Of a stretch of 64,000 nt of DNA, positions 45,321-54,569 are shown piece by piece. The stretch comes from Streptomyces sp. NBC_00459 (GTDB lineage Bacteria; Actinomycetota; Actinomycetes; Streptomycetales; Streptomycetaceae). Location of the stretch: positions 1,488,001-1,552,000 of the forward strand of contig NZ_CP107903.1 in the NCBI RefSeq assembly GCF_036013955.1, written 5' to 3'. A program made the translations under genes and the position numbers. How positions within the stretch are numbered: the stretch's first letter is position 1; each line of letters starts with the position of its first letter. The notes below the pieces were generated by a model. It saw nothing but the letters and a program-made list of their open reading frames with translations, ran no database searches and had not been told where the DNA came from.

Positions 45321-45356
45321 CGACAGGCCCGACGCCTGTTCGGCGCGGGCCTGTCG
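45321..45356. terminator. Bidirectional terminator rbpA / fxsA
   Basis: Perfect 11-bp inverted repeat, CGACAGGCCCG at 45321-45331 and CGGGCCTGTCG at 45346-45356, with a 14-nt loop, between the convergent rbpA and fxsA genes. Confidence 0.8.
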
Positions 45357-45372
45357 AGTGCGGGGCCGGGCG

Positions 45373-45957
45373 TCAGCCGGTCAGCGGCGGACGCCGCTCC
45401 CCCGCGGTCCCGCCCGCCGTGTCGTCGCGGATGACCTCGCCCTGGACCACCTTGCCGTCCGGGCGACGGATCCTCGCCTGCTGGAACGCGTCACCCAGGG
45501 TGCCCGGGGTCGCCTCCCTCAGTTTGCGTTCGAAGGTGCGTTCCGCGTAGCGGCTGATCGCCTTCTGGATCGGGGGGATCAGCAGGAGCAGGCCCACCGC
45601 GTCCGAGATCAGGCCGGGCAGCATCAGCAGCAGACCGCCGAGCATCAGCAGGCCGTTGCCCTCGCTGCCGCCGGGACGGGCAGCGCCCGCCGACGGTGTG
45701 CCGCCCTGCTGCTGTTGCAGCGTCTCCGTGAGGTTGCGGAAGGCCCGGCGGCCCGCCCGCTTGATGACCACGGAGCCGAGCACGAAACCGGCGATCAGAA
45801 GCAGGAGGACCGCGAAGCCGCTCGCCGCGCCGGCGACCATGGTCAGCAGCCAGATCTCCAGCACCAGCCAGGCGGCGATGCCCAGCGGAAGGAACGTGCG
45901 CAGCCGGGAACGCCGCGGCCGGGCGGGGTAGGTGGGGGTCGGTGCGCCAGTCGTCAT
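45373..45957 (-). CDS. fxsA: FxsA-family membrane protein
   Basis: 194-aa protein with the FxsA fold: two N-terminal TM helices (FLPLGIAAWLVLEIWLLTMV, then AGFAVLLLL region), the basic cytoplasmic loop VVIKRAGRRAFRNL, and the conserved GLLMLGGLLLMLPGLISDAV hairpin. Cytoplasmic tail segments RIRRPDGKVVQGEVIRDD close the protein. E. coli FxsA relieves F-plasmid exclusion of phage T7; the role in Streptomyces is unknown. It converges on rbpA. Confidence 0.92.
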   Translation of the reverse strand: MTTGAPTPTYPARPRRSRLRTFLPLGIAAWLVLEIWLLTMVAGAASGFAVLLLLIAGFVLGSVVIKRAGRRAFRNLTETLQQQQGGTPSAGAARPGGSEGNGLLMLGGLLLMLPGLISDAVGLLLLIPPIQKAISRYAERTFERKLREATPGTLGDAFQQARIRRPDGKVVQGEVIRDDTAGGTAGERRPPLTG

Positions 45958-46047
45958 ACGTCCAGTGTGCCTGGGCCGGGCTCAGCACAGGATAAGAGGA
46001 CGATCAACAGGACCTGTGAAGTCGTACGGGCGGGCCCGGACGGACCG

Positions 46048-46842
46048 CTACGGCTTCCTGGTCCTGCCCCGGGCCCGGTTCACGCGCTCGCCCACGCCCC
46101 ACATCGTGACCCGCCAAAGCGCCTCGACCAGGATGTCGCGGCTCATCTTGGAGTCGCCGTGCTCGCGCTCGACGAAGGTGATGGGCACCTCGACCACGTG
46201 GTAGCCGGCCCGGATCGCGCGGCGGGCAAGGTCGACCTGGAAGCAGTAGCCCTGCGAGGCGACCTCGTCGAGGCCGAGGCCTTCGAGGGTCTCCCGGCGG
46301 AAGGCACGGTAGCCACCGGTGACATCCCGCACGGGTACGTCGAGCAGGACCCGGGAGTAGAGGCTGCCGCCACGCGAGATGAACTCGCGGGACTTGGGCC
46401 AGTTGACCACCCGGCCGCCGGGCACCCAGCGCGAGCCGAGGACCAGGTCGGCGCCCTTGAGGGCGGTCAGCAGACGGGGCAGTTCCTCGGGCTGGTGGGA
46501 GCCGTCGGCGTCCATCTCGATCAGGACGCCGTAGCCGTTGTCCATGCCCCACCGGAAGCCCGCGAGGTAGGCGGCGCCGAGGCCCTCCTTGCCCTTGCGG
46601 TGCAGTACCTGGACCTGATCGTCCTCGGCGGCGAGCTCGTCGGCCAGCTTGCCCGTGCCGTCGGGGCTGTTGTCATCCGCCACGAGAACGTGGACGTCAG
46701 GGACCGCCTCCCGCACCCGGCCGACGATCTTCTTGATGTTCTCGGCCTCGTTGTAGGTCGGAATGATCACCAAAGCCGTGCCGAGCGGGCCGAACCGCCG
46801 CCCCTGGGCTTCTGCCGCGAGGGTCCCGTCGCCGTCGTTCAC
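46048..46842 (-). CDS. ppm1: Polyprenol monophosphomannose synthase
   Basis: 264-aa GT2 enzyme from GTG 46842 behind AAGGGGCAGC; an open frame runs back to 47082 but that part has no family similarity. It transfers mannose from GDP-mannose to polyprenyl phosphate at the membrane, providing the donor for protein O-mannosylation and envelope mannosides. Motifs are LVIIPTYNEAENI, VADDNSPDGTGKLAD, EMDADGSHQPEELP (the metal-binding DxD region), DVTGGYRAFRRETL and VPITFVEREHGDSKM. Unlike mycobacterial Ppm1 it has no fused Lnt domain. Streptomyces Ppm/Pmt mannosylation is also used by phage phiC31 for infection. Confidence 0.93.
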   Translation of the reverse strand: MNDGDGTLAAEAQGRRFGPLGTALVIIPTYNEAENIKKIVGRVREAVPDVHVLVADDNSPDGTGKLADELAAEDDQVQVLHRKGKEGLGAAYLAGFRWGMDNGYGVLIEMDADGSHQPEELPRLLTALKGADLVLGSRWVPGGRVVNWPKSREFISRGGSLYSRVLLDVPVRDVTGGYRAFRRETLEGLGLDEVASQGYCFQVDLARRAIRAGYHVVEVPITFVEREHGDSKMSRDILVEALWRVTMWGVGERVNRARGRTRKP

Positions 46843-47381
46843 TGCTGCCCCTTCAAGTCCGTACGCAGAGGTCCACCATAGTGGCCGCAGCCTGCGCCGA
46901 CGTGTCAGCACGTGCGTACGGGGGTGTCTATTCGGCAAGAGCCGAGTAAGGGGGGTCCGCTTCGTCACCTTGCGCACGCTGCGGATCGGGGCCCGGCGCC
47001 CTTCGGGCCGACCTGGGACCCGCTGGCTGCGGGTCGACCGAAAGCCGTTGTCTACTGGACGTCCGGGCCCCACCCGGGTCACACCTTGCCGACCGGGTGG
47101 AACGTTCCGTCGCCGTGGCGCGGGCGCTGAGCCTGGCTGCCAGTGGTGGTGCGCCGGTGCGGCACACCATCCCTGACCCAGCGGCGCTGCGGCGACTGCG
47201 CGGAGGTTCCCCGGTCGGGCGTCCGGTGGTGGACCCGGCCGAACCTACCGGCCAGCTGCCGTCGGCTGTCAACAGCCGCCTGAACTGCGGTTCTTTCCAT
47301 AATCGCCTGGTCAACGCCGAGGATGCGCAGGTCGCGCGACGACGTTCCGGCCACCGATCGGTACCGCGCCACCCCGGGAGA
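46843..47381. other. Gap between ppm1 and amidohydrolase
   Basis: 539 bp. A 97-codon minus-strand frame (47079-47372, GTG start) begins 10 bp after the amidohydrolase stop, but its sequence is Arg/Thr/Gly-rich with no recognisable family. It is not called as a gene. No clear terminator or RNA was identified. Confidence 0.5.
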
Positions 47382-48992
47382 TCACTCGCTCGGCCGTACG
47401 AACACCGTCCGTCCGCCCACCACCGTGCGCAGGCATACGGGAAGGTCGGCGCCCGGCGTGAGATCCGGCAGGCCCGGGGTGCCGGAGCGGGGGTCGGTGG
47501 ACCAGCGGGCGACCCGGTCGTCGGGGGCCTGGACCACGAGCGCGTCGGTGCGCCAGAGGGCGTAGTCGGCGGGTGCGCCCGGCACCAGGACGCCCGCGTC
47601 GTCACGCCCGACGGCGCGCCAGCCGCCTCGGGTGTGGGCCGTGAACGCCGCGCGGACCGAGACGCGGTGCTCCGGGGTGCGATGGAAGGCCGCGGCGCGG
47701 ACCGTGCCCCAGGGGTCGAGCGGGGTGACGGGGCTGTCCGAACCGAGGGCGAGCGGGACACCGGCCTTCAGGAGGGCCGCGAAGGGGTTCAGGGCCCGCG
47801 CACGGTCGCCGCCGAGGCGCTGGGCGTACATGCCGTCCTCGCCGCCCCACAGGGCGTCGAAGGCGGGCTGCACGGAGGCGGTGAGACCCAGCTCGGCGAA
47901 GGCGGCGATGGTCTCGGGAGTGAGCATCTCCGCGTGCTCGACGCGGTGCCGGGCGGCTCGGACACGGGCCAGACCGACCTTCTCTGCGGCTGTGCGCACG
48001 CCGTCGACCACGGAGGTCACGGCGGCGTCCCCGATGGCGTGGAAGCCCGCCTGGAGGCCCGCCTCGGTGCAGGCGACGACATGGGCGGCGACGGCGGCGG
48101 TGTCCAGGTAGGCGGTGCCCGTGTGGCCGGTCCGGTCGCTGTACGGCTCGTGCAGACAGGCGGTGTGCGAGCCGAGGGCGCCGTCGACGAACAGGTCACC
48201 GGCGGCGCCGATCGCACCCAGGGCGCGGGCCTTCTCGACATCCTGTTCGGCCCAGTAGCCGACCACACGGGGGCCCGACTCCTCGGCGGCGAGGCGCAGC
48301 AGGCCGGTGAAGTCGTCCTCCGAGGAGATCTCCGGTCCTCCGCACTCATGGACGGAGCCGATGCCGAGCGACGCGGCGCGCGCGAGGGCGGCCCGCTGGG
48401 CCTCGGTGCGCTGGGCCGGGGTGACCGCGCCCAGGGCCGCGGCCCGGACCGTGTGGTGCGCGTCGCCGGTCAGTGGGGCGTCGGGGCGCCCTGTGTCGCC
48501 CTGGACCAGGTCGAGCAGTGCCGTCGTCACGACCGCCGAGTGGACGTCGATGCGGCTGAGGTACAGCGGCCGTCCGCCGGTGGCCTCGTCCAGCTCGGCG
48601 CGGGTCGGCGGACGGCCGCCGGGCCAGCGGGCGGCGTCCCAGCCGTGGCCGAGAAGGACGCGGTCGGCGGGGCGGGCGGCGGCGAACGCGCGTACGAGGC
48701 TGAGGGCCGCGTCCAGGGAAGGGGTGTCGGACAGGTCCAGGCCGGTGAGCGCGAGACCGGTGGCGGTGGTGTGCACGTGTGCGTCGGTGAACGCCGGGGT
48801 GACCAGGGCTCCGTCGAGGTCGATCACCTCGTCCGCCGCGCCCGTGAAGGCGTCTGCGGCGCCTTCCGAGCCGACCCAGGCGATGTGTCCGTGTTCGACG
48901 AGCATCGCGGTCGCGAAGGGGTCGGCGGGGCTGTGGACCTCGCCGCCCCGGAGGAGGACGGTGGCGGAGGGTGGTGCCGGGCGTTCACTCAT
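47382..48992 (-). CDS. YtcJ-like amidohydrolase (metal-dependent)
   Basis: 536-aa amidohydrolase-superfamily enzyme from ATG 48992; the longer open frame to 49184 is unlikely coding. Metal-site motifs are TPAFTDAHVHTTATG (HxH), ECGG, GFHAIGDAAV, RHRVEHAEML and ALGSDSPVTPLDPWGTVRAA (Asp). Flanking beta-sandwich segments are LLRGGEVHSP and GAPADYALWRTDALV. The YtcJ group hydrolyses amides of unknown identity. It lies downstream of and in the same direction as an Lrp-type regulator. Confidence 0.9.
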   Translation of the reverse strand: MSERPAPPSATVLLRGGEVHSPADPFATAMLVEHGHIAWVGSEGAADAFTGAADEVIDLDGALVTPAFTDAHVHTTATGLALTGLDLSDTPSLDAALSLVRAFAAARPADRVLLGHGWDAARWPGGRPPTRAELDEATGGRPLYLSRIDVHSAVVTTALLDLVQGDTGRPDAPLTGDAHHTVRAAALGAVTPAQRTEAQRAALARAASLGIGSVHECGGPEISSEDDFTGLLRLAAEESGPRVVGYWAEQDVEKARALGAIGAAGDLFVDGALGSHTACLHEPYSDRTGHTGTAYLDTAAVAAHVVACTEAGLQAGFHAIGDAAVTSVVDGVRTAAEKVGLARVRAARHRVEHAEMLTPETIAAFAELGLTASVQPAFDALWGGEDGMYAQRLGGDRARALNPFAALLKAGVPLALGSDSPVTPLDPWGTVRAAAFHRTPEHRVSVRAAFTAHTRGGWRAVGRDDAGVLVPGAPADYALWRTDALVVQAPDDRVARWSTDPRSGTPGLPDLTPGADLPVCLRTVVGGRTVFVRPSE

Positions 48993-49119
48993 GGGGACAG
49001 TTTCCCGTGCGACCCCGCCGGCGCCGCACTCGGGGCGCGTCACCGGCCGCCCGGAACTGTCGGCTGCGCCCGCCTCCCCGTCGCCCCGGCGGAACGACCG
49101 CCCACAGCCGGGCGGGGCC

Positions 49120-49560
49120 TCAGATCTTCGGTGGTCTCGCCTCGTACGGTGTCGACAGGACCACCGTCGTGCGGGTCGAGACACCCGCGAGGGTGCGCAG
49201 CCTGGCCAGCAGCTCCTCCAGCTCGTGAGGGGTGGCGACGCGGACCTTGAGGATGTAGTTCTCCTCGCCCGCCACGCTGTGGCACGCCTCGAGCTCCGGG
49301 ACGTCCCGGAGGCGTTCCGCGATGTCGTCCGGGGCGCTGGGGTCGAAGGGTTTCACCGAGATGAAGGCCGTCATGGGCAGCCCCACGGCCTCCGGATCGA
49401 CGACCGCGGCGTAGCCGCGGATGACGCCGCGCTGTTCCAGCCGGCGCACCCGCTGGTGCACGGCTGACGTGGACAGGCCCGTGGCCTTGCCCAGGTCGGT
49501 GTAACTCATCCGCCCGTCCTTGACGAGCAGCTGCACGATCTGTCGGTCCAGCTCCTCCAT
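49120..49560 (-). CDS. Lrp/AsnC-family transcriptional regulator
   Basis: 146-aa regulator. The N-terminal HTH has EELDRQIVQLLVKDGRMSYT, DLGKATGLSTSAVHQRVRRL and EQRGVIRGYAAVVDPEAVGL. The C-terminal RAM domain has ERLRDVPELEACHSVAGEEN and YILKVRVATPHELEELLARL. It senses amino acids or related metabolites and binds DNA as an octamer. It is 127 bp upstream of the amidohydrolase, which it may regulate. Confidence 0.93.
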   Translation of the reverse strand: MEELDRQIVQLLVKDGRMSYTDLGKATGLSTSAVHQRVRRLEQRGVIRGYAAVVDPEAVGLPMTAFISVKPFDPSAPDDIAERLRDVPELEACHSVAGEENYILKVRVATPHELEELLARLRTLAGVSTRTTVVLSTPYEARPPKI

Positions 49561-49827
49561 GGCGCAGAACCTACAGTGCGGTTGATCTCCTCCGATACCT
49601 GAGCGGTGCAGGTCATGCCCTGTTCGTGATGTGCTGAGGGTGCGCCGTGAGCCGGACGAGGGACAAAAGCATCGCCACGGGCACCTGCGAACGGCATGTG
49701 ACGAACACCACAGCTCTCGAACATGCTCCGTGATGGTCTCGTGATTACCGCCGAGACCGGGCGGGAAGTGCTTGCTGTGGCCGAGGCCGCAGTTGCCTTG
49801 TCGGCCCAGCCCGAGGGGGAGTTACCC

Positions 49828-50265
49828 ATGCAGAGTCTTAAGCGCCCTGGTCGCACCGCGCCCAAGAGGCCCCAGTTGGTCGTCGAGTCCGAGCCGGAGG
49901 GCGTCGAACCCGACGCGCTCGACATCGAGGAACTGGACGATTACGACACTTTCGAGATGTTCCGGGTGATCTGCCCGGACTGCACACAGCCGATCGCACT
50001 GCTCTCGGACGAGGAGATCCTGCCGGAGCACGCGCTGTGCGCGTCACCGTGGAACCCGTTCGGGCTCACGGTCTGTGCCGGTACGGGTCGCGCGGCGGCC
50101 GACGCCCGGTCCGCGGACGAGTCCGCGGACCCCCAGGAGCAGCACACCGCCCTGCTGTTGACGCTCCCTCAGGGGCTCGACTGGCGGACCCAGCCCTTTT
50201 CGCACGTCGGCGGCCCGGCCTCACGCCCGATCCGGGTCCCCGTGCTGCGGCGTCACGCCGCTTGA
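49828..50265 (+). CDS. Conserved hypothetical protein with Cys pairs
   Basis: 145-aa protein from ATG 49828 behind GAGGGGGAG; the open frame reaches 49723. An acidic segment EPEGVEPDALDIEELDDYDT precedes MFRVICPDCTQPIALLSDEE and HALCASPWNPFGLTVCAGTG. The Cys spacing (CxxC ... C ... C) suggests a small metal-binding or treble-clef-like fold. It diverges from the Lrp gene. No function is recognised. Confidence 0.72.
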   Translation: MQSLKRPGRTAPKRPQLVVESEPEGVEPDALDIEELDDYDTFEMFRVICPDCTQPIALLSDEEILPEHALCASPWNPFGLTVCAGTGRAAADARSADESADPQEQHTALLLTLPQGLDWRTQPFSHVGGPASRPIRVPVLRRHAA

Positions 50266-50412
50266 GCGCCTCCGCTCGAGCCTCCTGACCGTCCCTGCAC
50301 CATGGCACTCAGGCCGCCGTGGTGCGGGTCCGGCACGCGCGTGTGCCGTCGCGAACGCAGGGACGAATCCGGCACGCGGTGACCTGATCGGCCGTCACCG
50401 CGTTGCCCTGGC

Positions 50413-50715
50413 ATGACGACCCCCATGCACGCGGCGCAGGGGCGCTCGCGCCAGTTCTACGACTCCGGCCCGGCAGAATCGGTTCAGCGGGGTCTGCTGA
50501 ACCAGCACCTGTCGAATCAGGGCCGACCCAACCCGCCGGCACCGCCCGACCCGCCCATCTACCGCGCCCTGCTGCGTACCTGGGCCGACGGTGGCCGCAC
50601 CCTGCCGGGGCGCTACGACCCGGAGTGGGTGCGGCTCGCGGCGCCGCCGCTCGGGCTCGGCATCGTGATCGATCCGTTCAGCGGGTCTCAGGGCCCGCCA
50701 GGTGGCGGGCGATGA
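50413..50715 (+). CDS. Small conserved hypothetical protein
   Basis: 100-aa Pro/Gly-rich protein starting MTTPMHAAQGRSRQFYDSG. Its structured-looking core is IYRALLRTWADGGRTLPGRY and DPEWVRLAAPPLGLGIVIDP. The stop overlaps the 3' end of the convergent acyl-CoA dehydrogenase by 38 bp. The codon pattern is consistent with coding. Function is unknown. Confidence 0.6.
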   Translation: MTTPMHAAQGRSRQFYDSGPAESVQRGLLNQHLSNQGRPNPPAPPDPPIYRALLRTWADGGRTLPGRYDPEWVRLAAPPLGLGIVIDPFSGSQGPPGGGR

Positions 50716-51850
50716 CCATCCGCTGGATCTGGTTGGTGCCCTCGACGATCTGCAGGACCTTGGCCTCGCGCATGTACCGCTCGACCGGGAAGTCCGCGGT
50801 GTAGCCGTAGCCGCCGAGCACCTGGACCGCGTCCGTCGTGACCTTCATCGCCGCGTCGGTGCACAGGAGTTTGGCCATGGCGGCCTGCTTGGCGAAGGGG
50901 CGGCCCGCGTCGCGCAGCCGTGCCGCCGCGAGGTACAGCGCCCGGCCGGCCTCGATCTGCGTGGCCATGTCGGCGAGCAGGAAGCGCAGTCCCTGGAAGT
51001 CGGAGATCGGCCGCCCGAACTGCCGGCGTCCGGTCGCGTAGGCCACCGCCTCGTCAAGTGCCGCCTGGGCCAGGCCGATCGCACAGGCCGCGATGCCGAG
51101 GCGTCCGGAATCGAGCGCGGACAGTGCGATCGCGAAGCCCTGCCCCTCCTCGCCGATGCGCCGGCTGCCGTCGAGCCTGACCCCGTCGAAGTTGATCTGC
51201 GCGGTGGGTGAGCCCTTGAGGCCCATCTTCCGTTCCGGCGCGGCCGCGACCAGCCCGACCGCGTCGCCGGGGGCGAGGAAAGCGGTGATTCCGCGCGGGC
51301 CCTCCTCGCCGGTGCGTGCCATGACCGTGTAGAAGTCGGCGATGCCGCCGTGCGTGATCCAGGCCTTGGTGCCGGTGAGCACCCACTCGTCCCCGTCCCG
51401 GACCGCCTTCGTGCTCAGCGAGGCCGCGTCGGAGCCGGAGGCGGGTTCGGAGAGGCAGTACGCGCCGAGGAGGCCGCCGCCGAGCATCGCGGGAAGGTGT
51501 TCGGCCTGTTGTTCCTTGGTGCCGTAGCTCGCGAGGGCGTGGCAGGACAGCGTGTGCACGCTGGCGCCGAGGCCGACGGTGAGACGGGCCGCGGCGAGTT
51601 CTTCGAGGACCTGGAGGTAGACCTCGTAGGGCTGGTCGCCGCCGCCGTGCTCGGAGGAGTACGGGAGGCCCAGCAGCCCCGACTCCGAGAGCAGGGCGAA
51701 TACTTCGCGCGGGAAGCGGCCGGCGTCCTCCTCCTCGGCCGCCTTCGGGGCGATCTCTCGCCCGGCGATGTCACGGACGAGCGAGATCAGGTCCCTGGCC
51801 TCGTCCGTGGGCAGTTGACGGTCCACCGGCTGCGGGGCGTGGTCGGGCAT
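50678..51850 (-). CDS. Acyl-CoA dehydrogenase
   Basis: 390-aa flavoenzyme of beta-oxidation type from ATG 51850 behind GGGAGGAG. Conserved motifs are LGLPYSSEHGGGDQPYEVYL, AYCLSEPASGSDAASLSTKA (first family signature), KAWITHGGIADFYTVMARTG, ERKMGLKGSPTAQINFDGVR, GRRQFGRPISDFQGLRFLLA and KVLQIVEGTNQIQRMVIARH with the catalytic Glu. It catalyses alpha,beta-dehydrogenation of an acyl-CoA; chain length is not readable, and short-chain/branched types are closest by pattern. It is divergent from the chitinase. Confidence 0.93.
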   Translation of the reverse strand: MPDHAPQPVDRQLPTDEARDLISLVRDIAGREIAPKAAEEEDAGRFPREVFALLSESGLLGLPYSSEHGGGDQPYEVYLQVLEELAAARLTVGLGASVHTLSCHALASYGTKEQQAEHLPAMLGGGLLGAYCLSEPASGSDAASLSTKAVRDGDEWVLTGTKAWITHGGIADFYTVMARTGEEGPRGITAFLAPGDAVGLVAAAPERKMGLKGSPTAQINFDGVRLDGSRRIGEEGQGFAIALSALDSGRLGIAACAIGLAQAALDEAVAYATGRRQFGRPISDFQGLRFLLADMATQIEAGRALYLAAARLRDAGRPFAKQAAMAKLLCTDAAMKVTTDAVQVLGGYGYTADFPVERYMREAKVLQIVEGTNQIQRMVIARHLAGPETR

Positions 51851-52069
51851 GTCGACGCTCTCCTCCCTGTCGGGCGCGACGGCACACGCGCGCCTGAGTA
51901 GGGCCACGTCCGCCGGTCTCACTGGTCACGGCCGATGCTGGCCCTTCCGGGTCGCGGAAGCGGTCGGCGAACGGCTGTGGAGCTGCGAGTATGCCCGATC
52001 GGCGGCACCGCGTCACCGGTTAACGAGCGTTTATTCGATCACAGTCCGGAACACCGACCTCGACCGAGA

Positions 52070-52107
52070 ATTGGTCCGAACCATTGACCGAACTGGTCTA
52101 GTCCTCC
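52070..52107. promoter_or_regulatory. Two dre-like DasR sites upstream of chitinase
   Basis: Sites ATTGGTCCGAACCATT (52070-52085) and ACTGGTCTAGTCCTCC (52092-52107) are 22 bp apart. Against the dre consensus ACTGGTCTAGACCACT they match at 11 and 13 of 16 positions by eye. They also form the imperfect direct repeat classically found at Streptomyces chitinase promoters. Confidence 0.75.
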
Positions 52108-52113
52108 TACTGT
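52084..52113 (+). promoter_or_regulatory. Chitinase promoter
   Basis: TTGACC (52084-52089), an 18-nt spacer and TACTGT (52108-52113). The second dre-like site occupies the spacer and the first abuts the -35. Both suit repression by the N-acetylglucosamine-responsive regulator DasR. Confidence 0.7.
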
Positions 52114-52172
52114 GCCCGCAGTTCCTGGCACCACCTCCCCCACGCTCCCCTCCCATCCGAGGAGACAGCTCG

Positions 52173-53429
<1,257 letters not shown>

Positions 53430-53482
53430 GCGCACCCGGAGGGCGGTTGGGGCGGAGACCACGAGCCTTCGCCCCGCTGCCG

Positions 53483-54142
53483 TCAGTTGTCCCGGCGGGC
53501 CGGCTCCGGTGTCACGTACGTCGGGTCGAGTTCCTCGATGGCTCGCATGGCGCCGCCCAGCATCTTCACGAGGAGTTCGCGCATGGTGTCGCGGGAGAGT
53601 TCGGGGCGGTCGATCCAGTCGAGGGTGGCGCCCTCCACGCTGCACACCCAGCCGAACAGGCCCATACGGGCCAGCGGTCCGATGTCCTGTCTGCCGTACG
53701 CGCCCTCGGCGATGGTCGCGACGATCGCCTCGCGCACCCCGTCCCGGATGGCGTGCACCTCGGCGTCGAAGCCGACACCGCCGCTGACGATCGTGCGGTA
53801 GGCGGCCTGGTTGTGCTCGGCGAAGCGCAGGTAGCAGTCGATCGTGCGGTGCACCCGGTCCACGGGTGCGTGATCGACGCCGCTGGACGCGAAGGTGACC
53901 AGGTCGGCGACCGAGTCCTCGACGATGGCGAGGTAATAGCCGCGCTTGGACTGGAAGTAGTAGTAGATCAGCCCTTTGGCGACCTGCGCCTGACGTGCGA
54001 TGTCGTCCATCGACAGCGCGTCGTACGACCTGTCGGCGAACAACTTGCGTCCGATGGCGATGAGTTCGGCGCGACGCACCAGAGAGCGGTCGGTGCCGCG
54101 CGCCCGCGGGCGCTCGGTGGCAGGCTGTCGACTACTGTTCAA
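53483..54142 (-). CDS. TetR-family transcriptional regulator
   Basis: 219 aa if started at TTG 54142 (LNSSRQPATERPRARG). GTG codons further upstream (about 54207-54213) are in frame but extend into unlikely sequence, so the start is uncertain. The HTH is RRAELIAIGRKLFADRSYDA, LSMDDIARQAQVAKGLIYYY and FQSKRGYYLAIVEDSV. The ligand domain includes CYLRFAEHNQAAYRTIVSGG. Such regulators next to acyl-CoA enzymes often sense acyl-CoAs, but the target here is unknown. Confidence 0.88.
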   Translation of the reverse strand: MNSSRQPATERPRARGTDRSLVRRAELIAIGRKLFADRSYDALSMDDIARQAQVAKGLIYYYFQSKRGYYLAIVEDSVADLVTFASSGVDHAPVDRVHRTIDCYLRFAEHNQAAYRTIVSGGVGFDAEVHAIRDGVREAIVATIAEGAYGRQDIGPLARMGLFGWVCSVEGATLDWIDRPELSRDTMRELLVKMLGGAMRAIEELDPTYVTPEPARRDN

Positions 54143-54261
54143 CTTGGGGCCCTGGTCTCCAACTGCGGGCGGGACATCCGAAGTATGACAGACCCGGACC
54201 ACCTGCACGTTCGACTCTGATCGACAGGGCGGACACCCGGTTCGCGGTGGATCGCACCGGG

Positions 54262-54405
54262 TCAGATCAGGCCGAGCTGAGCGACGAACATCGCGAGCAC
54301 GACCACGAACGTCCAGCCCATGACGTGCTCGAAGATCTTCGGACCGTCCTCCCGGGGACCGCCGGTACGGGTGCGGGCGGGGGCTGCGGCAGTGCTCGCG
54401 GTCAT
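54262..54405 (-). CDS. 47-aa single-TM membrane protein
   Basis: Short frame from ATG 54405. The N-terminal half is polar (MTASTAAAPARTRTGGPRED), then GPKIFEHVMGWTFVVVLAMF and VAQLGLI form one C-terminal TM helix ending at the stop. A weak GTGAGAT ribosome-binding site precedes it. The mixed polar/TM design and codon usage support a real gene. It may be tail-anchored. Function is unknown. Confidence 0.65.
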   Translation of the reverse strand: MTASTAAAPARTRTGGPREDGPKIFEHVMGWTFVVVLAMFVAQLGLI

Positions 54406-54510
54406 GGCATCTCACTGAGGTCGGTGTGCGATGGACTCCCCCCACCGTTCTGTCCACCTTGCCATTCATCGGGGCTTTCGCGGCGGAGACGTTGGTCACA
54501 TCCCACCGGA

Positions 54511-54540
54511 AAACGGACAGCCCCCGGTCTCCCGGGGGCC
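54511..54540 (-). terminator. Terminator of the C39-like gene
   Basis: Inverted repeat GCCCCCGG (54520-54527) / CCGGGGGC (54532-54539) with a 4-nt loop. On the minus strand it is followed shortly by TTTT (54510-54513 region), a canonical intrinsic terminator downstream of the C39-like gene. Confidence 0.75.
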
Positions 54541-54569
54541 GCTTCACACCGTCACGCGTCCTCCTCGGC

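Larger units (their letters stand above)
51851..52172. other. Divergent promoter region, acyl-CoA dehydrogenase / chitinase
   Basis: 322 bp without a gene. The right end holds the chitinase promoter and two DasR-like sites (52070-52113). Confidence 0.7.

Noticed and set aside
47079..47372. 97-codon minus-strand frame after the amidohydrolase
   Set aside because: No recognisable family, skewed Arg/Thr/Gly content and no ribosome-binding site; left as part of the intergenic note.
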